This document shows positions 8,846 through 18,260 of a DNA stretch of 64,000 bases, in pieces. The position numbers and the translations under genes are program-made. This DNA comes from Rhodopseudomonas palustris HaA2. GTDB lineage: Bacteria > Pseudomonadota > Alphaproteobacteria > Rhizobiales > Xanthobacteraceae. The stretch spans positions 4,092,001-4,156,000 of the forward strand of contig NC_007778.1 in NCBI RefSeq assembly GCF_000013365.1, in the 5' to 3' direction. Every line of letters begins with the position of its first letter. The stretch's first letter is position 1. Under the pieces are notes generated by a model, which was not told where the DNA came from, searched no databases, and was given only the letters and a program-made list of their open reading frames with translations.

Positions 8846-10738
8846 CTACCCCACCGCGATCACATGCGCCGGCGGCGGCTCGGCATAGAGGTCGGCGATC
8901 AGCGCCGCGCGATGCTCCAGCACGGCGCGCTGGTTGACCGAGCCCTTGTCGGTGACCTCGCCCTTGTCGATCGACAAAGGCTCGTCCAGCAGCACAGCGC
9001 GGGTGATGCGGTTCGACGAGCCGGTCGCCTGCGACAGCAGCCGTCCGAGCCGTTCGCGAAACGCATCGCGGATCAGATCGTCCGCCGCCATGCCGGCGAG
9101 ATCGTCGAGCTGCAGCGTCGGGTTGATCAGCTTGCAGCCGTCGGCATCGAGGATCGCCAGGGCCGACACGGTGTCGCGATCCAGCCCCGCGATCACCACG
9201 TCGCGCACCAGCGGCGCGCAGGCGGCGATCAATTTCGCGCGCAGCGGCCCGACACTGACCCAGGTGCCCGAGGCGAGCTTGAAGTCCTCGGAGATGCGAC
9301 CGTCGAAATCGAAGCCGGCGCTGAGATCGTTGGGATCGACCGGCTTCAGCGCGTCGTTGAGCTTGTAGAAGCCCTCCTCGTCGAACGCCTTGGCGGTGAG
9401 TTCGGGGGCGCGCCAGTAGCCCGGCGTGATGTTGGGTCCGCGGGCGCGGACCTCCAGCTTGCCGTTGTTCGGCACCAGCTTGGCCTCGTTGCCCGGCACC
9501 GGCAGGCCGACATGCCCCGAACGTGAGGTCTGCGGCGTCACCGACATGAAGAACGGCGCGGTCTCGGTGGCGCCGAGGCCGGTCAGCATCGGCACCCGCG
9601 CGCCGGTCTCCTGCGCGCCCACCTCGTCGAGCCCTTTCCAGACATGGGCGGCCAGACTGGCCCCTGAGAAGAACATCGCGTGCAGCCGGCTGAAGAACAT
9701 CTTCCGCAACTGCGCGTCCTCGCGCAGCACCGGCAGCAGCGATTCGTAACCTTTCGGGACGTTGAAATACACCGTGGGCGCGATCTCGCGCAGGTTGCGG
9801 ATCGTCGCCGCGATGCCGGCCGGCGTCGGCTTGCCGTCGTCGATATACATCGAGCCGCCGTTGAACAGCGTCAGCCCGATATTGTGGTTGCCGCCGAAGG
9901 TGTGATTCCACGGCAGCCAGTCGACGATCACCGGCGGCTCGTCCTTGAGGAACGCCATCGCCTCGCGGATCATCACCTGGTTGGCGCAGATCATCCGCTG
10001 GGTGTTGATCACCGCCTTGGGATTGCCGGTCGAGCCCGAGGTGAGAAGGAATTTGGCGATGGTGTCGTGGCCGATCGCATCATGCGCCGTGGCGAGCCCG
10101 GGATGCTCGGGCGTATTCAGCAACTCGTCGAGCGAGGTGACGCGGCGGCCTTCGACAGCGCCGCGCGTCGCCGCGATCTCGACATCGCTCGGCACGGTGG
10201 CGAGGATCGCCGGCGCGAACGGGGTGACGTCGTCGGCGAAGATCAGCCCCGGCGTGAGCAGGCCGACGATGTAGCGCAGCTTGCCGAAATCCTTCGACAC
10301 CAGCGAGTAAGGCGGCGACACCGGACACATCGCGACACCGGCATACAGCGCGCCGAACATCATTTGCGCGTGGTCGATCGAATTGCCCGACAGGATCATC
10401 ACCGGCCGCTCGGCCGACAGCCCGCGCGCCAGCAGCGCGGACGCGATCTTGCGCGCTGCGCCGAGCATTCCGGCGTAAGTGATCTTGCGCCAGCCGCCCG
10501 AACCGTCGCGCTCCGCCATGAACACGCGGTCGGGCGCGGTTTCGGCGAAATGATGCAGCCGGTCGGTGATCCGCACCGGATAGTCGGTGAGCGTCGTGGT
10601 CGAACGGACATAGATCGTGCCGTCGGGGCGGCGTTCGGTGGCGATCCCGATGTCGCCGAACGAAATGTCGCGTAGCGGATGAGGCTCGCCGTGCTCCACG
10701 TCGCCGGCGCGCGCAGTCGGGTTGGTCATGGCGCCCAT
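8846..10738 (-). CDS. couB: p-Coumarate/ferulate:CoA ligase (CouB; feruloyl-CoA synthase type)
   Basis: A 630-residue ANL-superfamily adenylating enzyme of the long feruloyl-CoA synthase branch. The AMP-binding P-loop is LLTSGSTGNPKAVINT (~210-225). Later motifs are LGATETAPF (adenine binding) and a modified hinge region GRISEDFKLASGTWVS near residue 470, where most ligases have GRxKDxI; this divergent C-terminal region is typical of feruloyl-CoA synthases. It activates p-coumarate, ferulate or caffeate with ATP and CoA. Its ATG (10738) lies 1 nt past the couA stop, so the two are translationally coupled. In R. palustris the product p-coumaroyl-CoA also releases CouR. Confidence 0.87.
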   Translation of the reverse strand: MGAMTNPTARAGDVEHGEPHPLRDISFGDIGIATERRPDGTIYVRSTTTLTDYPVRITDRLHHFAETAPDRVFMAERDGSGGWRKITYAGMLGAARKIASALLARGLSAERPVMILSGNSIDHAQMMFGALYAGVAMCPVSPPYSLVSKDFGKLRYIVGLLTPGLIFADDVTPFAPAILATVPSDVEIAATRGAVEGRRVTSLDELLNTPEHPGLATAHDAIGHDTIAKFLLTSGSTGNPKAVINTQRMICANQVMIREAMAFLKDEPPVIVDWLPWNHTFGGNHNIGLTLFNGGSMYIDDGKPTPAGIAATIRNLREIAPTVYFNVPKGYESLLPVLREDAQLRKMFFSRLHAMFFSGASLAAHVWKGLDEVGAQETGARVPMLTGLGATETAPFFMSVTPQTSRSGHVGLPVPGNEAKLVPNNGKLEVRARGPNITPGYWRAPELTAKAFDEEGFYKLNDALKPVDPNDLSAGFDFDGRISEDFKLASGTWVSVGPLRAKLIAACAPLVRDVVIAGLDRDTVSALAILDADGCKLINPTLQLDDLAGMAADDLIRDAFRERLGRLLSQATGSSNRITRAVLLDEPLSIDKGEVTDKGSVNQRAVLEHRAALIADLYAEPPPAHVIAVG

Positions 10739-10739
10739 C

Positions 10740-11546
10740 TCAGGTCGGTTTAACCTTTGCGGTCTTGTGATCGAGGAAGTCGCGAATCCGGTTCTTGGCC
10801 TCTTGGTCGCTCTGCGCCACCGTCGCCATCAGCGATTCCATCAGCAGACCGGTCTGCGGATTGGCCTCGGCGATCATCGGCAGCGCCTGCAGCACCGCGA
10901 AATTGGTCAGCGGCGCATTCTGGGCGACGCGATTGCCGAGTTCGAGCGCCTTGTCGTAGGCGGTTTTGTCTTCCGACAGATATTGCGAGAAACCGTGCAC
11001 GACGCCTTCGGTTGCCGAATACACCCGGCCGGTCAGCATCATGTCGGCCATCCGCGCCACGCCGATCAGCCGCGGCAGGCGCACCGATCCGCCGCCGCCG
11101 ACGAAAATGCCGCGGCTGCCTTCCGGCAGTGCGTAGTAGGCCGACGGCTCGGCGACGCGGATATGCGCGGCGCAGGCCAGTTCGAGCCCGCCGCCGATCA
11201 CCGCGCCCTTCAGCGCCGCGATCACCGGCACGCGGCAATATTGAATCTTGTCGAACACCCGGTGCCAGGTCTGCGAATGCACCAGCCCTTCGGTGGCGTC
11301 GCGCACGCGCAGCTCCGACAGATCGAGGCCGGCGGAGAAGTGATCGCCGATGCCGTGGATCACCACCGAGCGGATGTCGGCCGGCAGATCGTCGAAGCAA
11401 TCCTTCAGCGCGGCCATCAGGCCGTCGTTCAGCGCATTGCGTTTCTTGGCACGGTTGAGGCCGACCGTCAGCACCGAGCCGACGGTGTCGATCACCAGAG
11501 TCGAGGGGTCCGCGAGCGTCGCGGCGGAGGCGTTTCCTGTGAGCAC
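10740..11546 (-). CDS. couA: Enoyl-CoA hydratase/lyase acting on p-coumaroyl-CoA (CouA)
   Basis: A 268-residue crotonase-fold protein. The oxyanion-hole segments are HFSAGLDLSEL and KGAVIGGGLELACA. Both acidic positions of the crotonase active site are present, Glu122 (GGGLELA) and Glu142 (LPEGSRGIF). In the cou pathway it hydrates p-coumaroyl-CoA and cleaves the beta-hydroxy intermediate to 4-hydroxybenzaldehyde and acetyl-CoA; the lyase activity is known from the family and inferred here from its partner couB. The start is GTG at 11546, preceded by AGGA ~8 nt upstream. The putative operator at 11569-11583 is only 22 bp before the start, so the mRNA leader is very short. Confidence 0.85.
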   Translation of the reverse strand: MLTGNASAATLADPSTLVIDTVGSVLTVGLNRAKKRNALNDGLMAALKDCFDDLPADIRSVVIHGIGDHFSAGLDLSELRVRDATEGLVHSQTWHRVFDKIQYCRVPVIAALKGAVIGGGLELACAAHIRVAEPSAYYALPEGSRGIFVGGGGSVRLPRLIGVARMADMMLTGRVYSATEGVVHGFSQYLSEDKTAYDKALELGNRVAQNAPLTNFAVLQALPMIAEANPQTGLLMESLMATVAQSDQEAKNRIRDFLDHKTAKVKPT

Positions 11547-11568
11547 TTATTACGTCCTGTGCAGAATA

Positions 11569-11583
11569 GTTATAGACTATAAC
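11569..11583. promoter_or_regulatory. Putative CouR operator in the couAB promoter
   Basis: GTTATAGACTATAAC is a perfect palindrome (7-bp arms around one central base). On the minus strand a -35-like TTGACT lies at 11601-11596, so the palindrome covers the -10 region of couAB, the classic place for a repressor. Same motif as 2107-2121 and 15416-15430. Confidence 0.72.
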
Positions 11584-11660
11584 GAATTTGGCGGGAGTCA
11601 ATGCGGTGTGCGCGGACATTTCGAGCCCGTTGTCGATCGCAGCACGCCACATCCCGGACC

Positions 11661-11803
11661 GCCACCTGAGGTGCTCGCCGTCTTCGGCGAGCCTCGAAGG
11701 GGGACCGCCACGGGCACCTCGCGCGCGGCCATCCTTCGAGGCTCGGGCGGCCGCGAATGCGGCGAGGTTGCCGCTCTGGCTGCCCTCGCACCTCAGGATG
11801 ACG
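11661..11803. repeat. Palindromic intergenic repeat, family A, copy 2 (degenerate)
   Basis: Left arm reduced to CACCTGAGGTGC, right arm intact (CACCTCAGGATGACGG), inner CATCCTTCGAGG present. It occupies most of the gap between couA and the DUF3237 gene. Confidence 0.75.
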
Positions 11804-11836
11804 GCGAACGTGTTGAGAGGCCGGCGAGGTCGCGCT

Positions 11837-12298
11837 TCACAGCACCTGATGCACGTCGATCACGACGCGGTCGGCGTGGCGGGCGGCGGAGCCGATGAAC
11901 AGATGCGTGGTCAGCCATTGGTAGTTCGGATGGCCGGTCTCGAACCGCGGCCGGGTGCGGAAATAGATCAGCTTCGGGTCGACCGGCTCGCCGCGCTTCA
12001 GCTTCTGCAACAGCTCGACCGGCCCGAACCGGATGCCGACATTCTCGACATAGATCACCGCGCCGTCGTCGGTCTCGAACGCGTATTTGGCCTCGAGCTC
12101 GATCAGTTCGTTCGGCCGGATGATCTGGAAATCGGCGCCCGACGCCAGCACGCGGCCGCTGATGCCCTCGCCTTTGACCTCGCCGCCGATCACCGGAATC
12201 ACCCGGCGCACGCCGGCGCCGGTGTCGCCGGCGGAGATCACCTCGCCGATCCTCGCGGTGATGGTGAAGACGTAACGGGTCTCGAGCACGGGTTTCAT
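11837..12298 (-). CDS. DUF3237 family protein
   Basis: A 153-residue soluble protein with the DUF3237 pattern: MKPVLETRYVFTI at the start, GEVKGEGISGRVLASGADF in the middle, and YFRTRPRFETG followed by LFIGSAARHADRVVIDVHQVL at the end. The family is predicted to be all-beta and often occurs beside aromatic-acid and acyl-CoA genes; its biochemical role is unknown. The gene is 4 bp downstream of tarM, so it is probably the last gene of the tarPQM transcript. A role as a small-molecule binding or isomerase-like helper for the imported aromatic is possible but unsupported by a visible catalytic motif. Confidence 0.78.
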   Translation of the reverse strand: MKPVLETRYVFTITARIGEVISAGDTGAGVRRVIPVIGGEVKGEGISGRVLASGADFQIIRPNELIELEAKYAFETDDGAVIYVENVGIRFGPVELLQKLKRGEPVDPKLIYFRTRPRFETGHPNYQWLTTHLFIGSAARHADRVVIDVHQVL

Positions 12299-12302
12299 TG
12301 CG

Positions 12303-13613
12303 TCATCCTACCATGCGTTGCGGCAGCCAGGTCGCCAGGATCGGGAACAGGATCAGGATCACCAGCCGGATCACGTCGGTGACCACGAACGGCGCCACGC
12401 CCCTGAACACGGTGCCCATGCTGACATCCTTGATCACGCTCTTGATCACGAACACGTTCATCCCGACCGGCGGCGAGATCAGTCCGAGTTCGACCGTCAC
12501 CACCACGATGACGCCGAACCAGATCGGATCGAAGCCGAGCGAGGTGATCACCGGGAACACGATCGGCACGGTGAGGATCACCATCGCCATCGCGTCCATC
12601 ACACAGCCGAGCACCAGATACATCACCAGGATCAGCGCCAGCACGCCGTAGGGCCCGAGGCCGAGGCCGGTGAGGAACTCGGTGATCGCCTGCGGGGTCT
12701 GGGTGATGGTGAGGAAATAGCCGAAACACAGCGCGCCGATCAGCACGGTGAACACCGCGGCCGCGGTGCGTGTCGCCTGCAGCAGCGATTGCAGGATGCC
12801 GTCGCGGGTCAGCTTGCCGCGCGCGATGCCGATCAGGAAGGCGCCGACGGCACCGACCGCGCCAGCCTCGGTCGGGATGAAGAACCCGCCATACAGCCCG
12901 CCGATCACGAAGATGAACAGCAGCAGCGGCGACCAGACGTCGCGGAACGCCAGCATCCGGTCGCGCCACGAACTGCGCGGGGCGGTCGGCAGATAGCCCG
13001 GCCGCGCCACGCCGATCACCGCGATGGTGATCATGTGCATGATGATCGCCAGCAGGCCGGGAACGATGCCGGCCATGAACAATTTGCCGATGTCCTGCTG
13101 GGTGATGATGCCGTAGACCGCGAGCACGGTCGAGGGCGGCAGCATCGCGCCCAACGTGCCGCCGACCGCGATCACCCCGGTGGAGAAGGATTGCGGATAA
13201 TTGTAGCGCCGCATTTCCGGATAGGCGACCGAGGAGAACGTCGCCGCCGTCGCCACCGACGAGCCGGAGATCGCCGCGAAGCCGCCGCAGGCCGCGATGG
13301 TGGCGATACCGAGGCCGCCGCGCCAATGCCCGACGAAGGTGTAGCCGGCGCGGAACAATTCGCGGCTGATGCCCGACACCGACACGAAGGCGCCCATCAG
13401 CAGGAACATCGGGATCACGCCGAAGGAATAGTCGGTGACCGTGCGCATCGTGGTCTGGCCGATCAGCTTCAGCGCCGGCTCGAAGCCGGTGAGATAGCCG
13501 AAGCCGGTGATGCCGACGAGCCCCATCGCCATGCCGATCGGCACGCGCAGCAGCATCAGCGCGAACAGGCTGACGAAACCGATCAGCGCCACCACGTCGT
13601 TGTCCATGGTCAT
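12303..13613 (-). CDS. tarM: TRAP transporter large permease (TarM)
   Basis: A 436-residue DctM-type subunit with about twelve hydrophobic segments. Typical motifs are LLRVPIGMAMGLVG, ACGGFAAISGSSVATAATF, GGTLGAMLPPSTVLAVYG, GGFFIPTEAGAVGA and GLISPPVGMNVFVI. The start ATG at 13613 overlaps the tarQ stop (ATGA), so upstream in-frame codons belong to the tarQ region. TRAP importers use a Na+ or H+ gradient with a periplasmic binding protein. In R. palustris TarPQM is a second high-affinity system for p-coumarate and related acids beside CouPSTU. Confidence 0.88.
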   Translation of the reverse strand: MTMDNDVVALIGFVSLFALMLLRVPIGMAMGLVGITGFGYLTGFEPALKLIGQTTMRTVTDYSFGVIPMFLLMGAFVSVSGISRELFRAGYTFVGHWRGGLGIATIAACGGFAAISGSSVATAATFSSVAYPEMRRYNYPQSFSTGVIAVGGTLGAMLPPSTVLAVYGIITQQDIGKLFMAGIVPGLLAIIMHMITIAVIGVARPGYLPTAPRSSWRDRMLAFRDVWSPLLLFIFVIGGLYGGFFIPTEAGAVGAVGAFLIGIARGKLTRDGILQSLLQATRTAAAVFTVLIGALCFGYFLTITQTPQAITEFLTGLGLGPYGVLALILVMYLVLGCVMDAMAMVILTVPIVFPVITSLGFDPIWFGVIVVVTVELGLISPPVGMNVFVIKSVIKDVSMGTVFRGVAPFVVTDVIRLVILILFPILATWLPQRMVG

Positions 13614-14179
13614 TCCACCGGCTTGAATTTGGGGTCGTGCAGTTCGTCCGGATGGAAGATCAGCCGCCAGGTTCGAATCGCGATCAGCACGACGGCCGCG
13701 ACGTCGCCGAGCCAGGCGACGAGAAAGAACGGCCAGATCGGCATTTGCAGGTCCATGGTGACGATGTGGTCGGCCCTGGTCGTCACCACCTTGTCGAACA
13801 GCGTGTAGGTCTGCACCGTGACGACGAACAGCAGCACCAGCGTCGCGAACACGTCGATCCAGCGCTGCGCCCGGGGGCCGACATTGCCCCACAGCAGATC
13901 GACGGTGATGTGGGTGCCGCGATAGGACGTCGCCGCGATCCCCCAGAAGATCAGGATGCCGAGCAGGAACTGGCCGACATTGTAGTAATCGGGGATCGTC
14001 ACCGAGAAGAATTTGCGCATGAACACCGCGAGGAAGGTGTTCAGGGCGACGACGCCGACGAAGAACGCCGCGATCCATTCGATCACGTCGATGAAGCGAT
14101 CCATGCCGTTCTTCGGAAACCGCCGCGTCGGCAGCGCGCCGGGCAGACGATTGGTCAGTCTGTCGAAATCGGAGGTCAT
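13610..14179 (-). CDS. tarQ: TRAP transporter small permease (TarQ)
   Basis: A 189-residue DctQ-type subunit with four hydrophobic segments (around residues 30-50, 67-85, 107-127 and 150-170) and the family pattern NVGQFLLGILIFWGIAATSYRGTHITVDLLWG. It overlaps tarM by 4 nt. It bridges the large permease and binding protein in TRAP systems. The tarP gene is upstream, separated by a 163-bp gap that holds a family A palindromic repeat. Confidence 0.87.
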   Translation of the reverse strand: MTSDFDRLTNRLPGALPTRRFPKNGMDRFIDVIEWIAAFFVGVVALNTFLAVFMRKFFSVTIPDYYNVGQFLLGILIFWGIAATSYRGTHITVDLLWGNVGPRAQRWIDVFATLVLLFVVTVQTYTLFDKVVTTRADHIVTMDLQMPIWPFFLVAWLGDVAAVVLIAIRTWRLIFHPDELHDPKFKPVE

Positions 14180-14230
14180 GGGGCGAAGGTCATGGGGCGA
14201 ACGTTGTCATCATCGGAACGGGAAAGGAGC

Positions 14231-14333
14231 CGTCACCCTGAGGCGCCGGCGCGCAGCGACGGCCTCGAAGGGCGACGGCGGCCGTTGCCATCCTTCGAGG
14301 CTCGCGCCGATGGCGCGAGCCTCGAAGGATGAC
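14231..14333. repeat. Palindromic intergenic repeat, family A, copy 3, between tarP and tarQ
   Basis: Arms CGTCACCCTGAGG-like and CTCGAAGGATGACG with inner CATCCTTCGAGG. It sits inside the tarPQM operon, ending 10 bp from the tarP stop codon. Confidence 0.85.
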
Positions 14334-14342
14334 GCCGGAGCC

Positions 14343-15368
14343 TTACAGCCCGGCGTCGTACTTCTTCAGCGCGGCCTTGAGTTCGCCATCGATGGCAGCG
14401 GCGTCGCCACCCGCCTTCTTCACCGCCTCGGCCCAGCTCGTGTGCAGGGGCTCGGTCGCCTTCTTCCATTCGGCGAGTTGTTCGGCCGTCAGCGGATACA
14501 CCTCGTGGCCTTCCAGCGCCTTCATCTTGGTGCGGCCGTTGGCCTCGAAATCGACCCACGGGTCGGTAACCTTGGAGGCCCATTCCGGCGTGCAATGATC
14601 GTCGATCACCTTCTTCTGGGTGGCCGACAGCGCGTTGTAGGCCTTCAGGCCGATGTTGTAGGTGAACACCGTCGAATACAGCGGCACGTCCATGTGATAC
14701 TTGACCACCTTGTCGATGCCGAACAGGAAGATCGAGCCCCACGGGAAGGTGATTTCGTCGGCGACGCCGCGCTCCAGCGCGTCGCGCGATTCCGGCGCCG
14801 AAGCCTGCACATTGGTGCCGCCGAACAGCTTGACCATCTCGCCGATGGTCGACTGCGCCGGCCGCACCTTGAGGCCCTTCATGTCGGCCGGCACCACCAC
14901 CTTCTTCTTGCCGTGCAGCGCCCCCGGATCATGGATGAAGGCGAAGCACAGCTTGGTGTCCTTCATCTCGGTCGGCGCGTATTTGTGGTACCATTCGTTG
15001 AACGCCAGCGTGCCCTTCTTGCCGTCCTTGAACAGGAACGGCAGTTGGCCGGCGGAGACGATCGGGAAGCGGCCGGGCTGATAGCCGGGGTTCACATAGG
15101 TGACGTCGGCGATGCCGTCGCGCGCCATGTCGTAATGGTCGAACGCCTTGCCGAGCTGTTCGGAGGGGAAGACGGCCATCTTGATGGTGCCGCCCGAGGC
15201 CTTCTCAATGTCGGCGGCCCATTCCTTGGTCGCCGGAACCAGCGGATGCGCCGGCGGCACCCACAACGAGACCTTCCAGTTGACGGTTTTGTCCTGCGCC
15301 GAGGCGGCGGATACAACCGCAGGCGTCATGCTGGCTGCGAGCAGCAGCGCGAGCATCGTCTTCCTCAT
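14343..15368 (-). CDS. tarP: TRAP transporter binding protein (TarP)
   Basis: A 341-residue DctP-family periplasmic binding protein. Signal peptide: residues 1-~24 (MRKTMLALLLAASMTPAVV, cleavage near SAASAQ-DKT). Mature motifs include LWVPPAHPLVPATKEWAADIEKA and GLKVRPAQSTIGEMVKLFGGTNVQ, the latter with the conserved Arg that binds the substrate carboxylate in this family. It is the first gene of the tarPQM operon; GGGAG lies 8 nt before the ATG. A palindrome related to the couA operator is at 15416-15430 in its promoter. Substrate (p-coumarate-type acids) is inferred from the known TarP. Confidence 0.86.
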   Translation of the reverse strand: MRKTMLALLLAASMTPAVVSAASAQDKTVNWKVSLWVPPAHPLVPATKEWAADIEKASGGTIKMAVFPSEQLGKAFDHYDMARDGIADVTYVNPGYQPGRFPIVSAGQLPFLFKDGKKGTLAFNEWYHKYAPTEMKDTKLCFAFIHDPGALHGKKKVVVPADMKGLKVRPAQSTIGEMVKLFGGTNVQASAPESRDALERGVADEITFPWGSIFLFGIDKVVKYHMDVPLYSTVFTYNIGLKAYNALSATQKKVIDDHCTPEWASKVTDPWVDFEANGRTKMKALEGHEVYPLTAEQLAEWKKATEPLHTSWAEAVKKAGGDAAAIDGELKAALKKYDAGL

Positions 15369-15415
15369 TTGGGTCTCTCCCTGTTGGACGGCTTCATTCG
15401 GCCTTTGGTTGCATT

Positions 15416-16709
<1,294 letters not shown>

Positions 16710-16737
16710 CAAGGTTCACGTAAGCTCCGTCGCGCAG

Positions 16738-16840
16738 GTCATTCCGGGGCGCGAGCGCAAGCTCGCGAACCCGGAATCCCGAGATGCCCTGAACCTCTGG
16801 ATTCCGGGTTCGCTCGCTGCGCGAGCGCCCCGGAATGACG
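16738..16840. repeat. Palindromic intergenic repeat, family B, copy 2
   Basis: Arms GTCATTCCGGGGCGCGAGCG and CGCTCGCGCAGCG-type with CCCCGGAATGACG at the right end; lies between pobA and the thioesterase gene. Confidence 0.9.
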
Positions 16841-16975
16841 AAGGCGGGTGCGGCGCGCATCGCGGCCTCCGACGCGCCGTTTCAAACACCCTCTCAAACC
16901 GCGCTTCAAACTTTGTCGGCGTTGCGGCAGCGACGCGCGTGCGGTCAAATGCGCAGGTTCAACGCGAGCGCTTGC

Positions 16976-17413
16976 ATGACCGAATCCGACCACACCGAAA
17001 CGCCCGACATCCCCGCGGGCTTCACCCGCCACACCCGGCCGAGCCCCCTCACCGCGCCGTGGGAGCCGCTCTATGCGAGGACCACGGTGGATGCGGTGAT
17101 GCTCGGCCTGCGCATCCGCGACGCCCACACCAATTCGCGCGGCCTCGCCCATGGCGGACTGATCGCCGCGCTCGCTGACGCCGCGATGGGCTACAGCTGC
17201 GCGCTCAAGCTCGGCGGCGGCGAGCGGCTGCTCACCGCCTCGCTGGCGATCGACTTCCTCGGCTCGGCGAAGATCGGGCAATGGCTGCAGATCGAGCCCG
17301 AGGTGGTCAAGCTCGGTGGGTCGCTGTGCGTGGTGCAGTGCTTCGTCATCGCCGACGGCGCCCGCTGCGCTCGCGCCAACGCCACCTTCAGCGTCGCGAA
17401 GGCGAAGGTCTAG
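16976..17413 (+). CDS. PaaI-like hot-dog thioesterase
   Basis: A 145-residue single hot-dog domain with the PaaI/YbgC-type catalytic segment HTNSRGLAHGGLIAALADAAMGYSCA and LLTASLAIDFLGSAKIG. Such enzymes hydrolyse aryl- or acyl-CoA in the cytoplasm, often to recycle CoA. I chose ATG at 16976; an in-frame ATG at 16949 is possible, and the open frame extending back to 16835 begins inside a palindromic repeat and is unlikely to be coding. The gene stands between two family B repeats, downstream of pobA on the same strand. The substrate is not predictable. Confidence 0.8.
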   Translation: MTESDHTETPDIPAGFTRHTRPSPLTAPWEPLYARTTVDAVMLGLRIRDAHTNSRGLAHGGLIAALADAAMGYSCALKLGGGERLLTASLAIDFLGSAKIGQWLQIEPEVVKLGGSLCVVQCFVIADGARCARANATFSVAKAKV

Positions 17414-17438
17414 TTCGCGCTTCCACGAACATAGCGTT

Positions 17439-17542
17439 CGTCATTCCGGGGCGCTCACGAAGTGAGCGAACCCGGAATCCCGAGGTGCCCTGAACGTCTG
17501 GATTCCGGGTTCACGCGCTAACGCGCGTGCCCCGGAATGACG
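17439..17542. repeat. Palindromic intergenic repeat, family B, copy 3
   Basis: Arms CGTCATTCCGGGGCGC and GCCCCGGAATGACG-type, with inner CCCGGAATCC / GGATTCCGGG. Located between two convergent genes. Confidence 0.9.
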
Positions 17543-17573
17543 TGGGGGACCAAAAGGACGCGCAACGCGCCCC

Positions 17574-18260
17574 TCACCCCAAAATCGGCAGCTCGATCAC
17601 ATCGTAACCGTGACGAATGACGCGCCCCAGCACCGGATCGTCGATCTCGAACTCGAACCGGGTCGCCGGGCGGATGCCGCCTTTGGCCGCGAAGGTGCCG
17701 CCGAACAGCGCGCAGCCGTCCGGCAGTCCGCCCGCGCCGAACCCGCGCGACATCAGTTCGCGCGCCGGCAGCATGTGGTCGAGCGTGCCCTCCTGATACA
17801 GCACGCGCACGCCACCGATGGTGGCGAACGAGCGCAGCACGATCCGGTCCCAATGCGCTTCGACTTCGCTGAAGTCCCACAGCTCCGGTGCGATCGGCTT
17901 GTCGCACATCTGCTTCGACACCGTGACGCCATAGGCCTCGACTTTGCGGTCGGTGTGGTCGGAGCCGACGCCGACCAGGATACGGCCGGCATGGCCGATC
18001 AGCACGAACTCGACCTCACCGGACGAATCGCCTCCCGAGACTTCGATCGACGTCGCCATGGTGAGGCGCGACGCCGCGACGCGATAATAGATCGGCGTTG
18101 ACGCCGGCCGCGCGATGCCCAGCGCTTCGAGTTCGACGATGTGCTTGTCGCGCGCCACCGGATCGCGCCCGGTCCAGCCGGCGATCACGGCCTGCGAGAT
18201 CGGCAGCGTCAGCGGCGTGCGCGCGCCCTGCGCGTCGAGGATGAACGACAGATCAACCAC
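17574..18260 (-). CDS. DUF2848 family protein, paired with an amidase
   Basis: A 228-residue soluble protein of the DUF2848 family (start MVDLSFILDAQG; AVIAGWTGRD; VLIGHAGRILVGVGSDHTDRKVE; GGTFAAKGGIRPATRFEFEI). The GSDHTDR and GGTF segments recall the fumarylacetoacetate hydrolase-like fold, so a metal-dependent hydrolase or lyase role is conceivable, but function is unknown. It overlaps the amidase gene by 8 nt and lies downstream of it. The tight coupling suggests that it acts on the amidase product or forms a complex with it. Confidence 0.8.
   Translation of the reverse strand: MVDLSFILDAQGARTPLTLPISQAVIAGWTGRDPVARDKHIVELEALGIARPASTPIYYRVAASRLTMATSIEVSGGDSSGEVEFVLIGHAGRILVGVGSDHTDRKVEAYGVTVSKQMCDKPIAPELWDFSEVEAHWDRIVLRSFATIGGVRVLYQEGTLDHMLPARELMSRGFGAGGLPDGCALFGGTFAAKGGIRPATRFEFEIDDPVLGRVIRHGYDVIELPILG

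Noticed and set aside
13614-14078. Upstream in-frame extension of tarM through tarQ
   Set aside because: The extension is antiparallel-independent but in a different frame of tarQ; the DctM core starts at MTMDNDVV and ATGA overlap marks the start.
16835-16975. N-terminal extension of the PaaI-like thioesterase
   Set aside because: It starts in a family B repeat and has no hot-dog features; a start at 16976 gives the normal length.
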